Shown: positions 46,453-56,408, counted from the stretch's first letter. The stretch is 64,000 nucleotides of DNA from Sphingomonas glacialis (GCF_014653575.1 NZ_BNAQ01000001.1:1116001-1180000); one strand, 5' to 3'. Made by a program: numbers and translations. Notes: generated by a model from the letters alone, not told the origin.

Positions 46453-47775
46453 GTGAGCGCCGTTTCCTCCATAGCCCCCTCCCTCTCGGCACACCCCCGC
46501 CCGTATCGCGCCGCCGCGCTGATCGCGCTGCTCGCGCAGCTGCTGTTCAGCTATCGCCTCACCATCCCGACCAAGCTGATGTTCGACGAGGTCCATTACG
46601 TCCCCGCCGCGCGCACGCTGATCGCGCTGGCGGGGCCGCGCAACATCGAGCATCCGCTGCTCGCCAAGGAGATCATCGCGGGCGGCATCCTGCTGCTCGG
46701 CGACAACAGCCTGGGGTGGCGCTTCTTCTCGACGCTCGCCGGGACCGCGACGGTGCTCGGCGTGTTCGCGATCGTCTGGCTGATGCTCGGGCGCGTGCGG
46801 CCGGCGGTGTTCGCCGCGCTGTTCGCGCTGTTCAACTTCACCGTCTTCGTCGAGGCGCGGATCGCGATGCTCGACGGCTTCATGGCGGCGTTCACGCTGC
46901 TCGGCATCGCCAGCCTGTTATGGGCGATGCGCGCCGAGACTGCGCGCGGCGCCTGGGCGCGCTGGATCCTGGGAAGCGCATTGCTCGGCCTCGCGGTCGC
47001 CGCGAAATGGATCGCAGCGCCGTTCGTCGCCTATGCCGCGATCGGCTTCGTCATCGTGCGGCTGGTCGACGCACGGCGCAGCGGGCGCTCGGTCTTCGCT
47101 GCGCTCAACGCCCGCCCCACCGGCGGCACGCACCGCCACTGGCGTGGCATGGCGGCAATCCCGGCGATCCTGGTGCTGGGAGTCGTCAGCATCGGCGTCT
47201 ATGGCGCGACCTTCGCACCGGCTTTCTTCTATACGATCGATCCGCTGACCTGGCGCACGCTGCTGCCGTTCCAGGTGACGATGTACGCCCAGCAGACGCA
47301 AGTGCTCCCATCGCACACCTATCAGTCGCGCTGGTGGAGCTGGCCGCTGATGCTCCGCCCGATCTGGTATCTCTACGAACGCACCGACGGCGCGCAGCGC
47401 GGCGTGTTGCTGATCGGCAATCTGGTCGTGCTGTGGGGCGGGCTCGTCGCGGTCGCGGCATGCCTGTATCGCGGCGCGCGCGCGCGCGACCTGCGCTTGC
47501 TTGCGGCGGCGGGGCTGTGGATCGGTAGCTATGTCGTGTGGATCATCATCCCCAAGTCGATCGGCTTCTTCTATTATTACTATCTGCCGAGCATCTTCCT
47601 GTGCATCGCGCTTTCCGTCGCGCTCGACCATTTCGGGCGCAGGCGACAGTGGGACATGGCGGTGCTCGGCGGATGCGTCGCGCTGTTCGCGGTGTTCTAC
47701 CCGATCCTCTCCGCGCTGCCGCTGTGGGGCCCGAACGCGTTCCGGGTATGGACGTGGTTTCCGAGCTGGGTCTAG
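46453..47775 (+). CDS. PMT-type membrane glycosyltransferase (dolichyl/undecaprenyl-phosphate-dependent)
   Basis: About 440 residues from a GTG at 46453; an ATG at 46411 would include rare codons such as ATA and is less likely. The first periplasmic loop has LMFDEVHYVPAAR with the acidic pair of the PMT/ArnT GT39-like family, then HPLLAKEIIAGG. There are about ten membrane helices and a final HFGRRRQWDM loop. It transfers sugars from a lipid carrier, probably to proteins. Divergent from metZ. Confidence 0.88.
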   Translation: MSAVSSIAPSLSAHPRPYRAAALIALLAQLLFSYRLTIPTKLMFDEVHYVPAARTLIALAGPRNIEHPLLAKEIIAGGILLLGDNSLGWRFFSTLAGTATVLGVFAIVWLMLGRVRPAVFAALFALFNFTVFVEARIAMLDGFMAAFTLLGIASLLWAMRAETARGAWARWILGSALLGLAVAAKWIAAPFVAYAAIGFVIVRLVDARRSGRSVFAALNARPTGGTHRHWRGMAAIPAILVLGVVSIGVYGATFAPAFFYTIDPLTWRTLLPFQVTMYAQQTQVLPSHTYQSRWWSWPLMLRPIWYLYERTDGAQRGVLLIGNLVVLWGGLVAVAACLYRGARARDLRLLAAAGLWIGSYVVWIIIPKSIGFFYYYYLPSIFLCIALSVALDHFGRRRQWDMAVLGGCVALFAVFYPILSALPLWGPNAFRVWTWFPSWV

Positions 47776-47948
47776 CGGGTGTCGGCAGCGCGCAAGTTGG
47801 TTGACTCGATTGACCCCAAGACGTGATGTTTACGATCGCGATCGTTTCCGTTTCTGCGCTAATGCAGCGATCCGGGTTCGACGATTTCAAAGAGCAGCTT
47901 GGTACATACCATGAACAGCAGATGTAGGACAGCGCCTTGTCCGCTTTC

Positions 47949-47962
47949 GACCAAAGTTGGTC
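47949..47962. repeat. Perfect palindrome GACCAA-AG-TTGGTC
   Basis: Six-base arms with a 2-bp centre in the lower-GC stretch. A near copy is at 48395, with the same flanking GCGA/TTCG style context. Confidence 0.6.
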
Positions 47963-48025
47963 GTTCGACAGCCGAGATAGGCAATGCTAGGCCGACCGAA
48001 AACGGCCTTTGTCCGAGGTAGCAAA

Positions 48026-48283
48026 ATGGTCGAAGTCAAAGATACGGGCAGCGAGTTTCACTGGTCGCGGCCAAGGATTGTAGGGCTGATATTCGCAGCC
48101 GTAGTTTCACCAATCTACCTAGCGTTCGCGGCGTTTGGGCATGCGACCCTTGGGGGTATGCTCTGGTTTGTTACCTGCATCGGTCTGACGGTTGCCTACG
48201 TCCGTCCGACCCGGCTCCGCCGATTTATGCAACGGCTGATACCGACTACGCTGGAGAAGGCTGAACGCTCGCGCGACCCGTAA
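48026..48283 (+). CDS. Small membrane protein of a lower-GC region
   Basis: 85 residues from the ATG at 48026 (CGAGGTAGCAAA upstream). Two hydrophobic segments (about 17-36, IVGLIFAAVVSPIYLAFAAF; about 42-58, MLWFVTCIGLTVAYV) and a basic C-terminal tail (RPTRLRRFMQRL). No family recognised. Codon use is less GC-biased than in surrounding core genes. Confidence 0.6.
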   Translation: MVEVKDTGSEFHWSRPRIVGLIFAAVVSPIYLAFAAFGHATLGGMLWFVTCIGLTVAYVRPTRLRRFMQRLIPTTLEKAERSRDP

Positions 48284-48394
48284 GCGGACTGGCAGCAATC
48301 CACCAACTATCGCTGTTCGAGCGCCACCAGCGCGATCACCGCTCCCAAGAGCCGATCGTCCGCTATCGGACGGGAAAGCTGATGGGCGCGAATC

Positions 48395-48408
48395 GACCAA
48401 AGTCGGTC
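48395..48408. repeat. Second GACCAA-AG-TCGGTC palindrome
   Basis: Same as the one at 47949 with one mismatch in the right arm. It sits in the 206-bp gap between the small membrane protein and the convergent lipoprotein gene, which otherwise shows no gene. Confidence 0.55.
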
Positions 48409-48489
48409 ATTCGCACCGGTCAGAATTGGACGGCAGAGGCGGTCGCAATCGACCAACATGCAGACCCTTCCGGATATTCGGCGGTTATC

Positions 48490-48846
48490 TTAAACTCGGT
48501 CTTTCGGATCGATCAGCAGGCCTACGCGACCATCGGGTGTAAACTTGATCCTGCACTGGTCTGCGCAGCCCAATTTGCTATGGTAATCTCTCCAACCCGG
48601 AACCGTTATTTTTCTTCCCCCCTGAAAAAACTCTAGTCGCTCTAAGTCGGCGAAACGGCGGTTAGGCGCTAGAGATGCTTTTTCTCCGGGATCGATAGAA
48701 GCAAGATGCAATATATGCTGTTTCGCGTCCGAATAGCGCACCTCAATTCGGGTATTTGATGTATTCCAAACTTCGGTGAGATGGCGATTCTCGGTGCTAC
48801 AGCCGCCCAATGAGCAAGCTGCCAGAAGGATCAATAGACGTCGCAT
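48490..48846 (-). CDS. Small lipoprotein of a lower-GC region
   Basis: 118 residues. Signal peptide with lipobox (LLILLAACSLGGCSTEN). The mature part has two further Cys (LGCADQCRIKF) and is otherwise beta-rich (TRIEVRYSDAKQHILHLASI). No family recognised. GGAGGAGATTCC precedes the ATG, a strong ribosome site. Convergent with the small membrane protein. Confidence 0.75.
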   Translation of the reverse strand: MRRLLILLAACSLGGCSTENRHLTEVWNTSNTRIEVRYSDAKQHILHLASIDPGEKASLAPNRRFADLERLEFFQGGRKITVPGWRDYHSKLGCADQCRIKFTPDGRVGLLIDPKDRV

Positions 48847-49045
48847 TTTGGAATCTCCTCCAGACGATGCCGATCCTGAAATTGTGCCAAGCTCATTCAG
48901 GGAGGTAACATCGTAACATCTACAGAAGGCAATGCAACTAGCGTTCGACCGCCATTGTAAGCGCGATCACTCACAGCCGAACGGCAGCTTTCCACCACTT
49001 TCGGACACTCACGCACCCCAGTGGACGCGGGCCGTAGCTAGCCCC

Positions 49046-50146
49046 CTAATACCGCCCCCACACGAACCGCGACGACAGCGCGTAATTCCACACCGCCGCG
49101 ACGAGCAGCCCAGCGACCGCCGAAAAGGCCCATGTCCCATGCTCCATCCGGAACAGGAAGAACGCCACCCCCACATTCGCCGCCGCGCCGACCGAGCAGA
49201 CCAGGCAGAACGAGATCCACCCGTCGAGCAACGCGCGCGCGCCCTTGAGGCGGCGTTCGCGGTAGGTCAGCGCGTTGTTGAGGAAGAAGTTGAAGGTCAT
49301 CGCCAGCACCACCGCGACGACCGTCGCCGACACGAACGCGACCCCCGCCTTGCGGTAGAGCGCGTAGAGCACGGCGAGATGCACCAGCGCGCCGAGTGCG
49401 CCGATGCCGGTGAACATCACGAAGCGGACCGGCACGATCCGCCCGAACAGCCGGTCATAGAGCGCGATCAGGAATTCCATCGCGACGACGTAATCGAGCT
49501 TGCTCTCGCCCTCGGTGCGCAGCCGGAAGGTGTAGGGTAGTTCGAGGAATTTGAGCGGCCGCGGGCTCGCGGTCATGATGTCGAGCAGGATCTTGAAGCC
49601 GATCGCCGAGAGATGCGGGATCAGGTCGCGCGCGATCTGCGTGCGCAGCATGAAGAAGCCGCTCATCGGATCGCTCAGATCGGCTTTCAGCACGCGCCGC
49701 GACAGCCGCGTCGCCAGCGCCGATTTCTTGACGCGGTCCTGGTCCCAATCGCCCGTCCCGCCGCCTGCGACGAAGCGCGAGCCGATCACCACGTCGAGCG
49801 CCGGATCGGCCTGCAGCGCGTCGAGCATCGCGGGCAGGATCGTCTCGTCATGCTGCAGATCGCCGTCGATCACCGCGACGACGGGCGCAGCGGTCGCGCA
49901 CATCCCCTCGATGCACGCCGAGGACAGCCCGCGCCGCCCGAAACGCTGGATCACGCGGACGCGCGGGTCGGTCAGGCCGAGCTCGCGCGCCGCCTGTGCG
50001 GTGCCGTCGGGGCTGTCGTCGTCGACGAAGATCGCCTCCCACGCACGCCCGCTGAGCGCCGCGTCGAGCTTGGCGATCAGCAGCGGAACGTTGCGCAGCT
50101 CGTTGAACGTCGGGATGACGACCGCGAGCTCGAGGCGTGGGATCAT
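49046..50146 (-). CDS. GT2 glycosyltransferase fused to a GtrA-like membrane domain
   Basis: 366 residues from the ATG at 50146. Residues 1-230 are a dolichol-phosphate-mannose-synthase-like GT2 ([58 protein letters not shown]). Residues about 240-366 are a four-helix GtrA domain ([52 protein letters not shown]). It would make and flip a lipid-linked sugar for envelope glycans. Its ATG overlaps the leuB stop (ATGA). Confidence 0.92.
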   Translation of the reverse strand: MIPRLELAVVIPTFNELRNVPLLIAKLDAALSGRAWEAIFVDDDSPDGTAQAARELGLTDPRVRVIQRFGRRGLSSACIEGMCATAAPVVAVIDGDLQHDETILPAMLDALQADPALDVVIGSRFVAGGGTGDWDQDRVKKSALATRLSRRVLKADLSDPMSGFFMLRTQIARDLIPHLSAIGFKILLDIMTASPRPLKFLELPYTFRLRTEGESKLDYVVAMEFLIALYDRLFGRIVPVRFVMFTGIGALGALVHLAVLYALYRKAGVAFVSATVVAVVLAMTFNFFLNNALTYRERRLKGARALLDGWISFCLVCSVGAAANVGVAFFLFRMEHGTWAFSAVAGLLVAAVWNYALSSRFVWGRY

Positions 50147-51195
50147 TGCAGCGCGGCCAGCACCGCATCGCCCATCGCGCTCGTCGAATGGGTGCCGCCG
50201 AGATCGGGCGTCCGCGCGCCGGCGCCGATCGCCGCGATCACCGCCGCCTCGATCCGCTGCGCCGACGCCTCGTCCGATAGCGAATGGCGCAGCAGCATCG
50301 CCGCCGACAGGATCGCCGCGCACGGATTGGCCTTGCCCTGCCCGGCAATGTCGGGCGCCGAACCGTGGATCGGCTCGTACAGCCCGCACGTCCCGGTCCA
50401 TTCGTTGAGCGAAGCCGAGGGGAGCATCCCGATCGAGCCGACGCACATGCTCGCCTGGTCGGAGAGGATGTCGCCGAACAGATTGCCCGTCACCACCACG
50501 TCGAACGCGCCGGGGTTGCGCACCAGCTGCATCGCGGCGTTGTCGACATACATGTGGGTGAGCTTGACCTCGGGATAATCGAGCGCGACCTCGTTGACGA
50601 TCTCGCGCCACAGCTGCGAGGTTTCGAGGACGTTGGCCTTGTCGACCGAGGTCAGGATCTTCTTGCGGCGCTTGGCCATCTCGAAGCCGACGCGCGCGAT
50701 CCGGGCGACTTCGGCCTCGTCGTAGCGCATCATGTCATGGCCTTCGCGCAGGCCCATCTTGGTGTGGCCGCGGCCCTTGTCGCCGAAATAGACGTCGCCG
50801 GTCAGCTCGCGGACGATCACCATGTCGATCGAGCGCGCGACTTCGGGGCGCAGCGCCGAGGCGTCCTCCAGCCCCGGGAACATCGTTGCGGGGCGCAAGT
50901 TTGCGAACAGGCCGAGTGCCTTGCGCAAGCCCAGGATCGCCTGTTCGGGACGCAGCGTGCGCTCGAGCCCGTCCATCTCGGGATCGCCGACCGCACCGAA
51001 CAGGATCGCATCGGCGCGGTGCGCGAGCTCGAGCGTCTGTGGCGGGAGCGGATGGCCGAGCGCGCGATACGCCGCGCCGCCGACGAGACCGGGTTCGAAC
51101 TGATGGTCGAGGCCGAGCGCTTCGAGCACGCGGCGGGCTTCGTGGGTGACTTCGGGGCCGATGCCGTCGCCGGCGAGGATCGCGATCAGTGCCAA
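50143..51195 (-). CDS. leuB: 3-isopropylmalate dehydrogenase
   Basis: 350 residues from a TTG at 51195, with GAAGGGAA upstream; this gives the standard start [15 protein letters not shown]. Oxidises 3-isopropylmalate in leucine synthesis, NAD+-dependent. Motifs: [41 protein letters not shown] and the loop [24 protein letters not shown]. The upstream in-frame ATG at 51249 would overlap recO and add an atypical tail. Confidence 0.95.
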   Translation of the reverse strand: MALIAILAGDGIGPEVTHEARRVLEALGLDHQFEPGLVGGAAYRALGHPLPPQTLELAHRADAILFGAVGDPEMDGLERTLRPEQAILGLRKALGLFANLRPATMFPGLEDASALRPEVARSIDMVIVRELTGDVYFGDKGRGHTKMGLREGHDMMRYDEAEVARIARVGFEMAKRRKKILTSVDKANVLETSQLWREIVNEVALDYPEVKLTHMYVDNAAMQLVRNPGAFDVVVTGNLFGDILSDQASMCVGSIGMLPSASLNEWTGTCGLYEPIHGSAPDIAGQGKANPCAAILSAAMLLRHSLSDEASAQRIEAAVIAAIGAGARTPDLGGTHSTSAMGDAVLAALQ

Positions 51196-51241
51196 GGTGC
51201 AGTTCCCTTCAATTGCCCAGCCAATGCCGAGCCGCGACGCG

Positions 51242-51868
51242 TCACGCAACCGCCCTTTTCAGCCGCTCGACCAGCCGCGTGCGCGCGGCGAGCGTCACCG
51301 CGCGGCGATCGACCAGGATCGAAGCCTCGAGCGCGCCGCCGGTCAGCCTGAGCGCCTCGAAGATTTCGTCCCACTCCGGCGCGACACCCGTGGTCAGCGC
51401 GGGCGGCAGCGCCTCGCGCTCCAACCCATAGCCGAGCTCGGCAAGCACCAGCAGTTCGTAGCGCGCCAGCGCCAGCGCCCAGCCGCGCGCGGCGGGCGCC
51501 GCCGCGATCACGCCGATCGTCCCGTCGAGCGCGGCATAGAGCCGCGGATACGGCTGCGCCTCAGGGAGCGCGGCGGCGGTGAGCGTGGTCACCCATTCGA
51601 GCGCAAGCGCGGGCAGCGGCTCGGCGTAGAGCGGTGCGCGGCTGGTGACGAGCTCGACCGTGAGGCTCGCGAGCTGGTCATCGGTGCGCGCCCGCCATTC
51701 GCCGATGACGCGGTTGGCGGGTTGCAGGATCGGCCGGATCCGCGTCGAGCGCCCGCCGCGGACATAGCCCGCTTGCAGGCCATGCTCGGCGGTCAGCGCC
51801 CGCACGATCGCGCCGTGTTCGCCGTGATGGCGGATCGCGAGGATCAGGGCTTCGACGCGCAGGTGCAT
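51242..51868 (-). CDS. recO: DNA repair protein RecO
   Basis: 208 residues. It has the OB-fold start ([37 protein letters not shown]) and helical C-terminal domain. RecO loads RecA on single-stranded DNA with RecR. It lacks the usual four-Cys zinc module seen in many RecOs, as is common in this group. Followed by leuB 46 bp on. Confidence 0.9.
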   Translation of the reverse strand: MHLRVEALILAIRHHGEHGAIVRALTAEHGLQAGYVRGGRSTRIRPILQPANRVIGEWRARTDDQLASLTVELVTSRAPLYAEPLPALALEWVTTLTAAALPEAQPYPRLYAALDGTIGVIAAAPAARGWALALARYELLVLAELGYGLEREALPPALTTGVAPEWDEIFEALRLTGGALEASILVDRRAVTLAARTRLVERLKRAVA

Positions 51869-51975
51869 GGCGGCGGTTTAACGTGGGTGGGGGGATACGC
51901 TAGGGGGCGGATGGCGCGCAGGCGATGTCTGAGCCTCCGCCACCGTGTTGGCGCGTGCGCGGCCACCGCCCCCCC

Positions 51976-52731
51976 TTATAGCGACCAGCCACCATCCACG
52001 CAGATCGCCGCGCCGGTCACGAACGCGCCGAGATCCGCGCTCATCCATAGCACCGCATCGGCGATTTCCTCGGGCTTCCCGAGGCGCCCGACCGGCTCGA
52101 GATCGATCGCCTTCTGGCTGTCGCCGTTGGTAAAGCGGTCCATCATCGGCGTCTCGATATTGCCCGGCAGGATCGCGTTCACGCGGATATTCAGCTTGGC
52201 ATAATCGAGCGCGGCGGCCTTGGTCAGCCCGATGATCGCGTGCTTAGAGGCGGTGTAGGACGCGCCACCCGCCACTCCGCGGACGCCAGCGCCCGACGAC
52301 GTGTTGATGATGACCCCGCTGCCCTGCCGCACCATCTGCGCCAGCTCGTGCTTCATGCAGACGAAGGTACCGCGCAAGTTGATGTCGAGGATGCGGTCCC
52401 ACTCGCTCAGCGAAATCTCGTGGACCGGCGCAGGTTTGTTCTCGACACCGGCATTGTTGAAGGCGATGTCGAGCCGGCCGAAGGTCTCGACCACCCGGCC
52501 GACGGCCGCCTCAACCTGGTCGGGCTGCGACACGTCGCACGCGATGACCAAGGCGTCGGCGCCGGCGCTTCGCACGGCATCCGCGGTTTCGGAAAGACCG
52601 TCTTCGGTGCGGTCGAGGATGGCGACGCGTGCGCCCTCCGCCGCAAACGCGATGGCCGTGGCACGGCCGATGCCGCTGGCGGCACCGGTAATGAAGACGA
52701 CCTTGCCGGGGAAACGGTGTGTGTGGGACAT
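51976..52731 (-). CDS. Short-chain dehydrogenase/reductase (FabG-like)
   Basis: 251 residues. Rossmann motif VFITGAASGIGRATAIAF, NNAG (FNNAGVENKP), catalytic Ser and the YxxxK pair (SYTASKHAIIGLTK). NAD(P)-dependent oxidoreductase, substrate unknown. The cupin gene lies upstream on the same strand and may share its promoter. Confidence 0.92.
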   Translation of the reverse strand: MSHTHRFPGKVVFITGAASGIGRATAIAFAAEGARVAILDRTEDGLSETADAVRSAGADALVIACDVSQPDQVEAAVGRVVETFGRLDIAFNNAGVENKPAPVHEISLSEWDRILDINLRGTFVCMKHELAQMVRQGSGVIINTSSGAGVRGVAGGASYTASKHAIIGLTKAAALDYAKLNIRVNAILPGNIETPMMDRFTNGDSQKAIDLEPVGRLGKPEEIADAVLWMSADLGAFVTGAAICVDGGWSL

Positions 52732-52806
52732 GGGGAAACCTTTCTAGGGGCGGTGCTGAGGGCAGTCAGTCGGGGGCGCGCGACGATGATGACTCGCGGC
52801 GCGATC

Positions 52807-53217
52807 TCACTCCGTGACAAGCGGCGCGCGATAGTCCGCCTCGGTCACGGGCTCCATCCACGTCACCGGGGTGCCGTCGACCGCTTCCTGGATGGCGATA
52901 TGCGTCATGGCCTGATCCACGGTCGCGCCGTGCCAGTGCTTGTGGTCGGCGGGACACCACAGGATGTCGCCCGCGTGGAATTCGAGCTTTGGGCCATCCG
53001 CGATCTGCGTCCAGCCGACGCCCTCGGTCACGATCAGCGTCTGGCCGGCGGGGTGGCTGTGCCACGCGGTCCGCGCACCGGGCTCGAAATGGACGATCGC
53101 CCCGGACACGCGCGATGGCGCCTCGCGCTGGAACTGGCCGGTGATGGTGACCGTGCCGGTGAAATACGCGGCCGGTCCGTCGACGGTCTTCAGCTCCGCC
53201 TTGCGTGCGATACTCAT
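52807..53217 (-). CDS. Cupin-domain protein, possibly missing a frameshifted signal peptide
   Basis: 136 residues from the ATG at 53217, which has AAGGAG 8 nt upstream. Cupin motifs HSHPAGQTLIVTEGVGW (metal-binding His) and GDILWCPADHKHWHGAT are intact. Directly upstream, in the same frame, the text reads FAALLSVTAQAQQGATD, a signal-peptide-like stretch, and the ATG for it (53290, MKIGLLP) is one base out of frame. So the original product may have been exported and a single-base insertion may have cut it off. Confidence 0.85.
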   Translation of the reverse strand: MSIARKAELKTVDGPAAYFTGTVTITGQFQREAPSRVSGAIVHFEPGARTAWHSHPAGQTLIVTEGVGWTQIADGPKLEFHAGDILWCPADHKHWHGATVDQAMTHIAIQEAVDGTPVTWMEPVTEADYRAPLVTE

Positions 53218-53434
53218 GTCGGTCGCTCCTTGTTGCGCCTGCGCGGTGACGGACAGCAGCGCCGCGAAGCGGCAAAAGGCCGATCTTCATGGGGGGTGCC
53301 GCCTTCTCGATCCGCCGATCGTCACACCGACGACCGTCACGACTGGCAAGATAGGGCGGGGGAAGCGCCCGAATTAGCGGCTTCGCCAGCAACGAGACGA
53401 TGAACAGTGTTCAACAATGGTGTAGGAGGTCGGG

Positions 53435-54342
53435 ATGCAGCTGAGCCGAGCGGACCTGGCGGACTTCCCTATTTTCTGGCGATCGCCAAACATGGGAGCT
53501 TCCGACGCGCTGCCCTCGCGATGGGCGTCACCACGTCTGCCCTCAGCCACGCGATCACCGCGCTGGAGGGTCGCCGCGGCGTTCGACTGTTGAACAGAAC
53601 GACGCGCAGCGTCGCGCTGACCGCAGCCGGCGAAGAGCTCCGCGCGGCGATCGAAGCGCCGATGCAGAGCATTGCCGCCGCCGGCGAAACCCTCGACCGG
53701 TATCGCGACGCACCCGCCGGCCGCGTCAGGATCAACGTCCTCGAAGATGCGGTCGACCTGCTGCTCAAGCCGGTCATGCCAATTTTCGTCGACCGCTATC
53801 CCGACGTCGCGATCGACATCAGCATCAGCAATCGCCTGATCGATGTCGTCGGCAGCGGTTTCGATGCCGGCATCCGCTATGGCGGCACGGTGCCCGAGGA
53901 CATGATTGCGCAGCGCCTGTCGCCCGAGCTTCGCTGGGTCGCCGCCGCATCCCCGGACTATCTTGCGCGCTTCGGTGCGCCGGCCGACCCGCAAGACCTG
54001 CGAAACCACCGTTGTGTCGGCATCCGCCTGGGGAACGACCAGGTCTATGACTGGGAGTTCGAGCGCGACGGTCATGACTGCGCGATCGCGACACCCGGCC
54101 CGCTGACGGTCGACTCAAGCCACGCCGCCGTCGCGTTCGGGCTGTGCGGCGCGGGGATCGTTTATGCAAGCGAGGCGGTTCTCCGCGCGCATCTCGAGCG
54201 TGGGACCTTGCAGCCGGTGCTGACGGAGTGGACGACCGTCGGGAGCGGTTTCCACGTCTATTATTCGGGGCGTCGGCACTTGCCGACCGGGCTGCGGCTG
54301 TTGATCGATCTCATCAAAGAGCTGCGACCGCTCAAGGAGTAG
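53435..54342 (+). pseudogene. LysR-family regulator with a single-base frameshift near its start
   Basis: The ATG at 53435 has AGGAGG 5 nt upstream and reads MQLSRADLADFP, the normal start of this LysR group, but at about 53468-53471 the frame shifts (TTCCCTATTTT), and the continuation YFLAIAKHGSFRRAALAMGVTTSALSHAITALEG lies in the +1 frame. One extra C (TTCCCCTAT) would restore a normal protein of about 302 residues. The rest (effector domain) is intact. A GTG at 53407 gives an open frame but without a fitting Shine-Dalgarno. May be a sequencing error or a young pseudogene. Confidence 0.75.
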
Positions 54343-54534
54343 GCGGGCGGCGTTTCTCTTTGCAGGGCGTGCCAACCGCACCGCCGCGGTCTTGCACACT
54401 CGATTTGTGCCGCACCGATCCCTCGCTTTGAAAGTGTCGGAACTGACCCACCCGGCGGCGTAAAATCTGCCATCCAGTACCGCGAGGCCAATCGAGCCAA
54501 GCAAGCCCGGTTCGTCGCACTCGCTCTGCGTGCG

Positions 54535-55455
54535 CTAGCGCCGCAGCCGCCGCGCGACCCGCTCGAGGCCCAGCCGCGTCACGCCGTGCTTGGCCCACAG
54601 CGCGCCCCGGTCGAACGCCTCGAGCGCGGCGATCGTCGCGCGGTTGGCGAGCGTCGGGCGAAGCAGCAGCACATCGACGCACGCCACGCCGGCGGTGGCG
54701 AAGCTGCGCTTGTGCTGGCCGTCGCCCTCGGTGAAATCGAAACGGGTGAGGCCGGGCTCGGCATAGAGGTCGCGCATCGCCTCGAGCATCAGCACGCCGC
54801 CAGGCGACAGATCGTTGAACGCCGGGTCGTGCCCGACATGGTCGTAGCGGACCGTCCCGCCTTCGATCGGGCAGTAGAGATACGCCGCCGGCTCGCCTGC
54901 GATGTAGAGCAGCCAGGCGCGCACTTGGCCCGCCGCCGCGAGCGCGGTCATCGTGCGCACGAACGCCGGATCGTCGGGCAAGCCGCCGCCGAGCAAGCGC
55001 TCCTGATAGGTCCGCTGCGAGATCCCGCGCGCGACTGCGTGAAAGGCGCCGAGTTCGTCGGCGGTGCGGAAGCGGCGGACGTCGAGCGCGCCGCCCGACA
55101 GCGCGATCACGCGTTTGGTCTTGCGCTTGAGCCCCGAGCGCGTGTTGCCCGACAGCGCCGCTTGATAGGCCGCAAAGCCGATCGTCAGGTCGGCATAATG
55201 CCGCGGATAGCGTTGCCGGACATAGCCGATCATCCCGCCCGCCGCGCGGCGCAGCGACGCGAGACCGTGTTCCGGAAGCGAGGTCACGGCATAGCCATCG
55301 GCACCGCGCGCGAGCGGCGGGAGGATCGGGAGCGGGCCGTCGAGCACCGTGTCGAGCGACAAAGGAAACCGCACCAGCCGGCGCGCAATCGAGCCCAGCG
55401 TGCGCGCGCCGATCTGGAAGCGTAGCGGAACCGCTTCCGCAGCAAGCGGCGTCAC
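54535..55455 (-). CDS. FemAB/GNAT-like acyltransferase (Acetyltransf_6 type)
   Basis: 306 residues from a GTG at 55455 that overlaps the stop of the gene upstream (GTGA). The core resembles BioF2-like/FemAB-type GNAT domains: GNTRSGLKRKTKR, WLLYIAGEPAAYLYCPIEGGTVRYDHVGHDPAFNDLSPGGVLMLEAMRDLY and FDFTEGDGQHKRSFA. Such enzymes acylate or add amino acids to cell-surface or polysaccharide substrates. Last gene of a minus-strand run of glycan-like genes. Confidence 0.8.
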   Translation of the reverse strand: MTPLAAEAVPLRFQIGARTLGSIARRLVRFPLSLDTVLDGPLPILPPLARGADGYAVTSLPEHGLASLRRAAGGMIGYVRQRYPRHYADLTIGFAAYQAALSGNTRSGLKRKTKRVIALSGGALDVRRFRTADELGAFHAVARGISQRTYQERLLGGGLPDDPAFVRTMTALAAAGQVRAWLLYIAGEPAAYLYCPIEGGTVRYDHVGHDPAFNDLSPGGVLMLEAMRDLYAEPGLTRFDFTEGDGQHKRSFATAGVACVDVLLLRPTLANRATIAALEAFDRGALWAKHGVTRLGLERVARRLRR

Positions 55456-56408
55456 GCCGCGCGCTCGGCCACCATGTTCGACCATAATTGCTCGGCCTGG
55501 CGCCAGCGCGTGCGCAGCGGATCGGGGCCGAGCGGCACGTCGTTCTGCTCGAGCCGGAGCGCGGGGCGATCGGCGAAATGCACCGTCGGCATCGCCTCGG
55601 CGCGCTCGGCGAGCAAGCCGCACAGCGCTTCGAAGCGCCGGACATGCACCGTGTTGGGCCGCGTCCCCGCGCGATTGGCGAGCTCGAAGCCGTGGCTGAC
55701 GATGTTCACTGCGGCATGGCGATGGAGCTCGGCATGGTCGAGCGCGGCGCGCATCTCGCCGACCGACAGCGCGCAGATCTGGAAGTTGCGCAACGCGCCG
55801 GGCCGCTCCTCGATCACCGTGACGGGAATCTCGATCACGCCGTCGATCCGCACCGGCGCGATGTGGCGCGCGGGCAAGTCGATCGCGCTCGGCCACGGAT
55901 GCTCGCCGCCATTGTGGCTGGCGTCATAGCTGAAACCGAGCTCGGCGAGCGCGCGCAGCGTGTCGGCGTTGGCGCTGTACGACCCGGCGCGGAATGCAAT
56001 CGGATTGGGCGCGCCGATCGCGGTGAGCAAGTCGGTCGCGCCCGAGATCAACGCGCGCTGTTCGGCGAAACTGTATTCGGCGAGCTCGAAGCGCGATGCG
56101 CTTGCGCCGCCGTCGCCCGACACCGCGCTCGTCCAATTGGGGTGGAGATGGAGCTGCACCTCCTGCCCCGCGGCGAGGATCTTCTCGACGATGCCGCGCA
56201 GCGGCGCGAGCCCGAAGGTGAGCGCCGGCATCGGATCGACGAAGAAGCACGCCTTCAGCCCGTGCTGCGCGAGCATCTCGAGCTTGTAGCTGACGCCGAC
56301 ACCGGCCGGCTCGAGCGAGCGCTCGAAGATCTCGGCACTCGCGAGGCCATCGCTGTGGTGCCGCCACATCACTTCGGTGTCGATCGTCAGGAATACGGGC
56401 GTTGTCAT
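55452..56408 (-). CDS. Polysaccharide-deacetylase-like protein
   Basis: 318 residues from the ATG at 56408 (MTTPVFLTIDTEVMW). TIDTE replaces the canonical TFDDG motif 1 and keeps a metal-binding Asp; VQLHLHPNW gives the paired His motif. GFSYDASHNGGEHPW and FRAGSY are also seen in WalW-type members. A deacetylase or a related C-N hydrolase acting on polysaccharide is inferred. Stop overlaps the next gene's GTG. Confidence 0.8.
   Translation of the reverse strand: MTTPVFLTIDTEVMWRHHSDGLASAEIFERSLEPAGVGVSYKLEMLAQHGLKACFFVDPMPALTFGLAPLRGIVEKILAAGQEVQLHLHPNWTSAVSGDGGASASRFELAEYSFAEQRALISGATDLLTAIGAPNPIAFRAGSYSANADTLRALAELGFSYDASHNGGEHPWPSAIDLPARHIAPVRIDGVIEIPVTVIEERPGALRNFQICALSVGEMRAALDHAELHRHAAVNIVSHGFELANRAGTRPNTVHVRRFEALCGLLAERAEAMPTVHFADRPALRLEQNDVPLGPDPLRTRWRQAEQLWSNMVAERAA

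Noticed and set aside
47826..47927. 33-residue open frame MFTIAIVSVSALMQRSG...
   Set aside because: No Shine-Dalgarno worth noting, no homologue known; could be chance in the lower-GC stretch.
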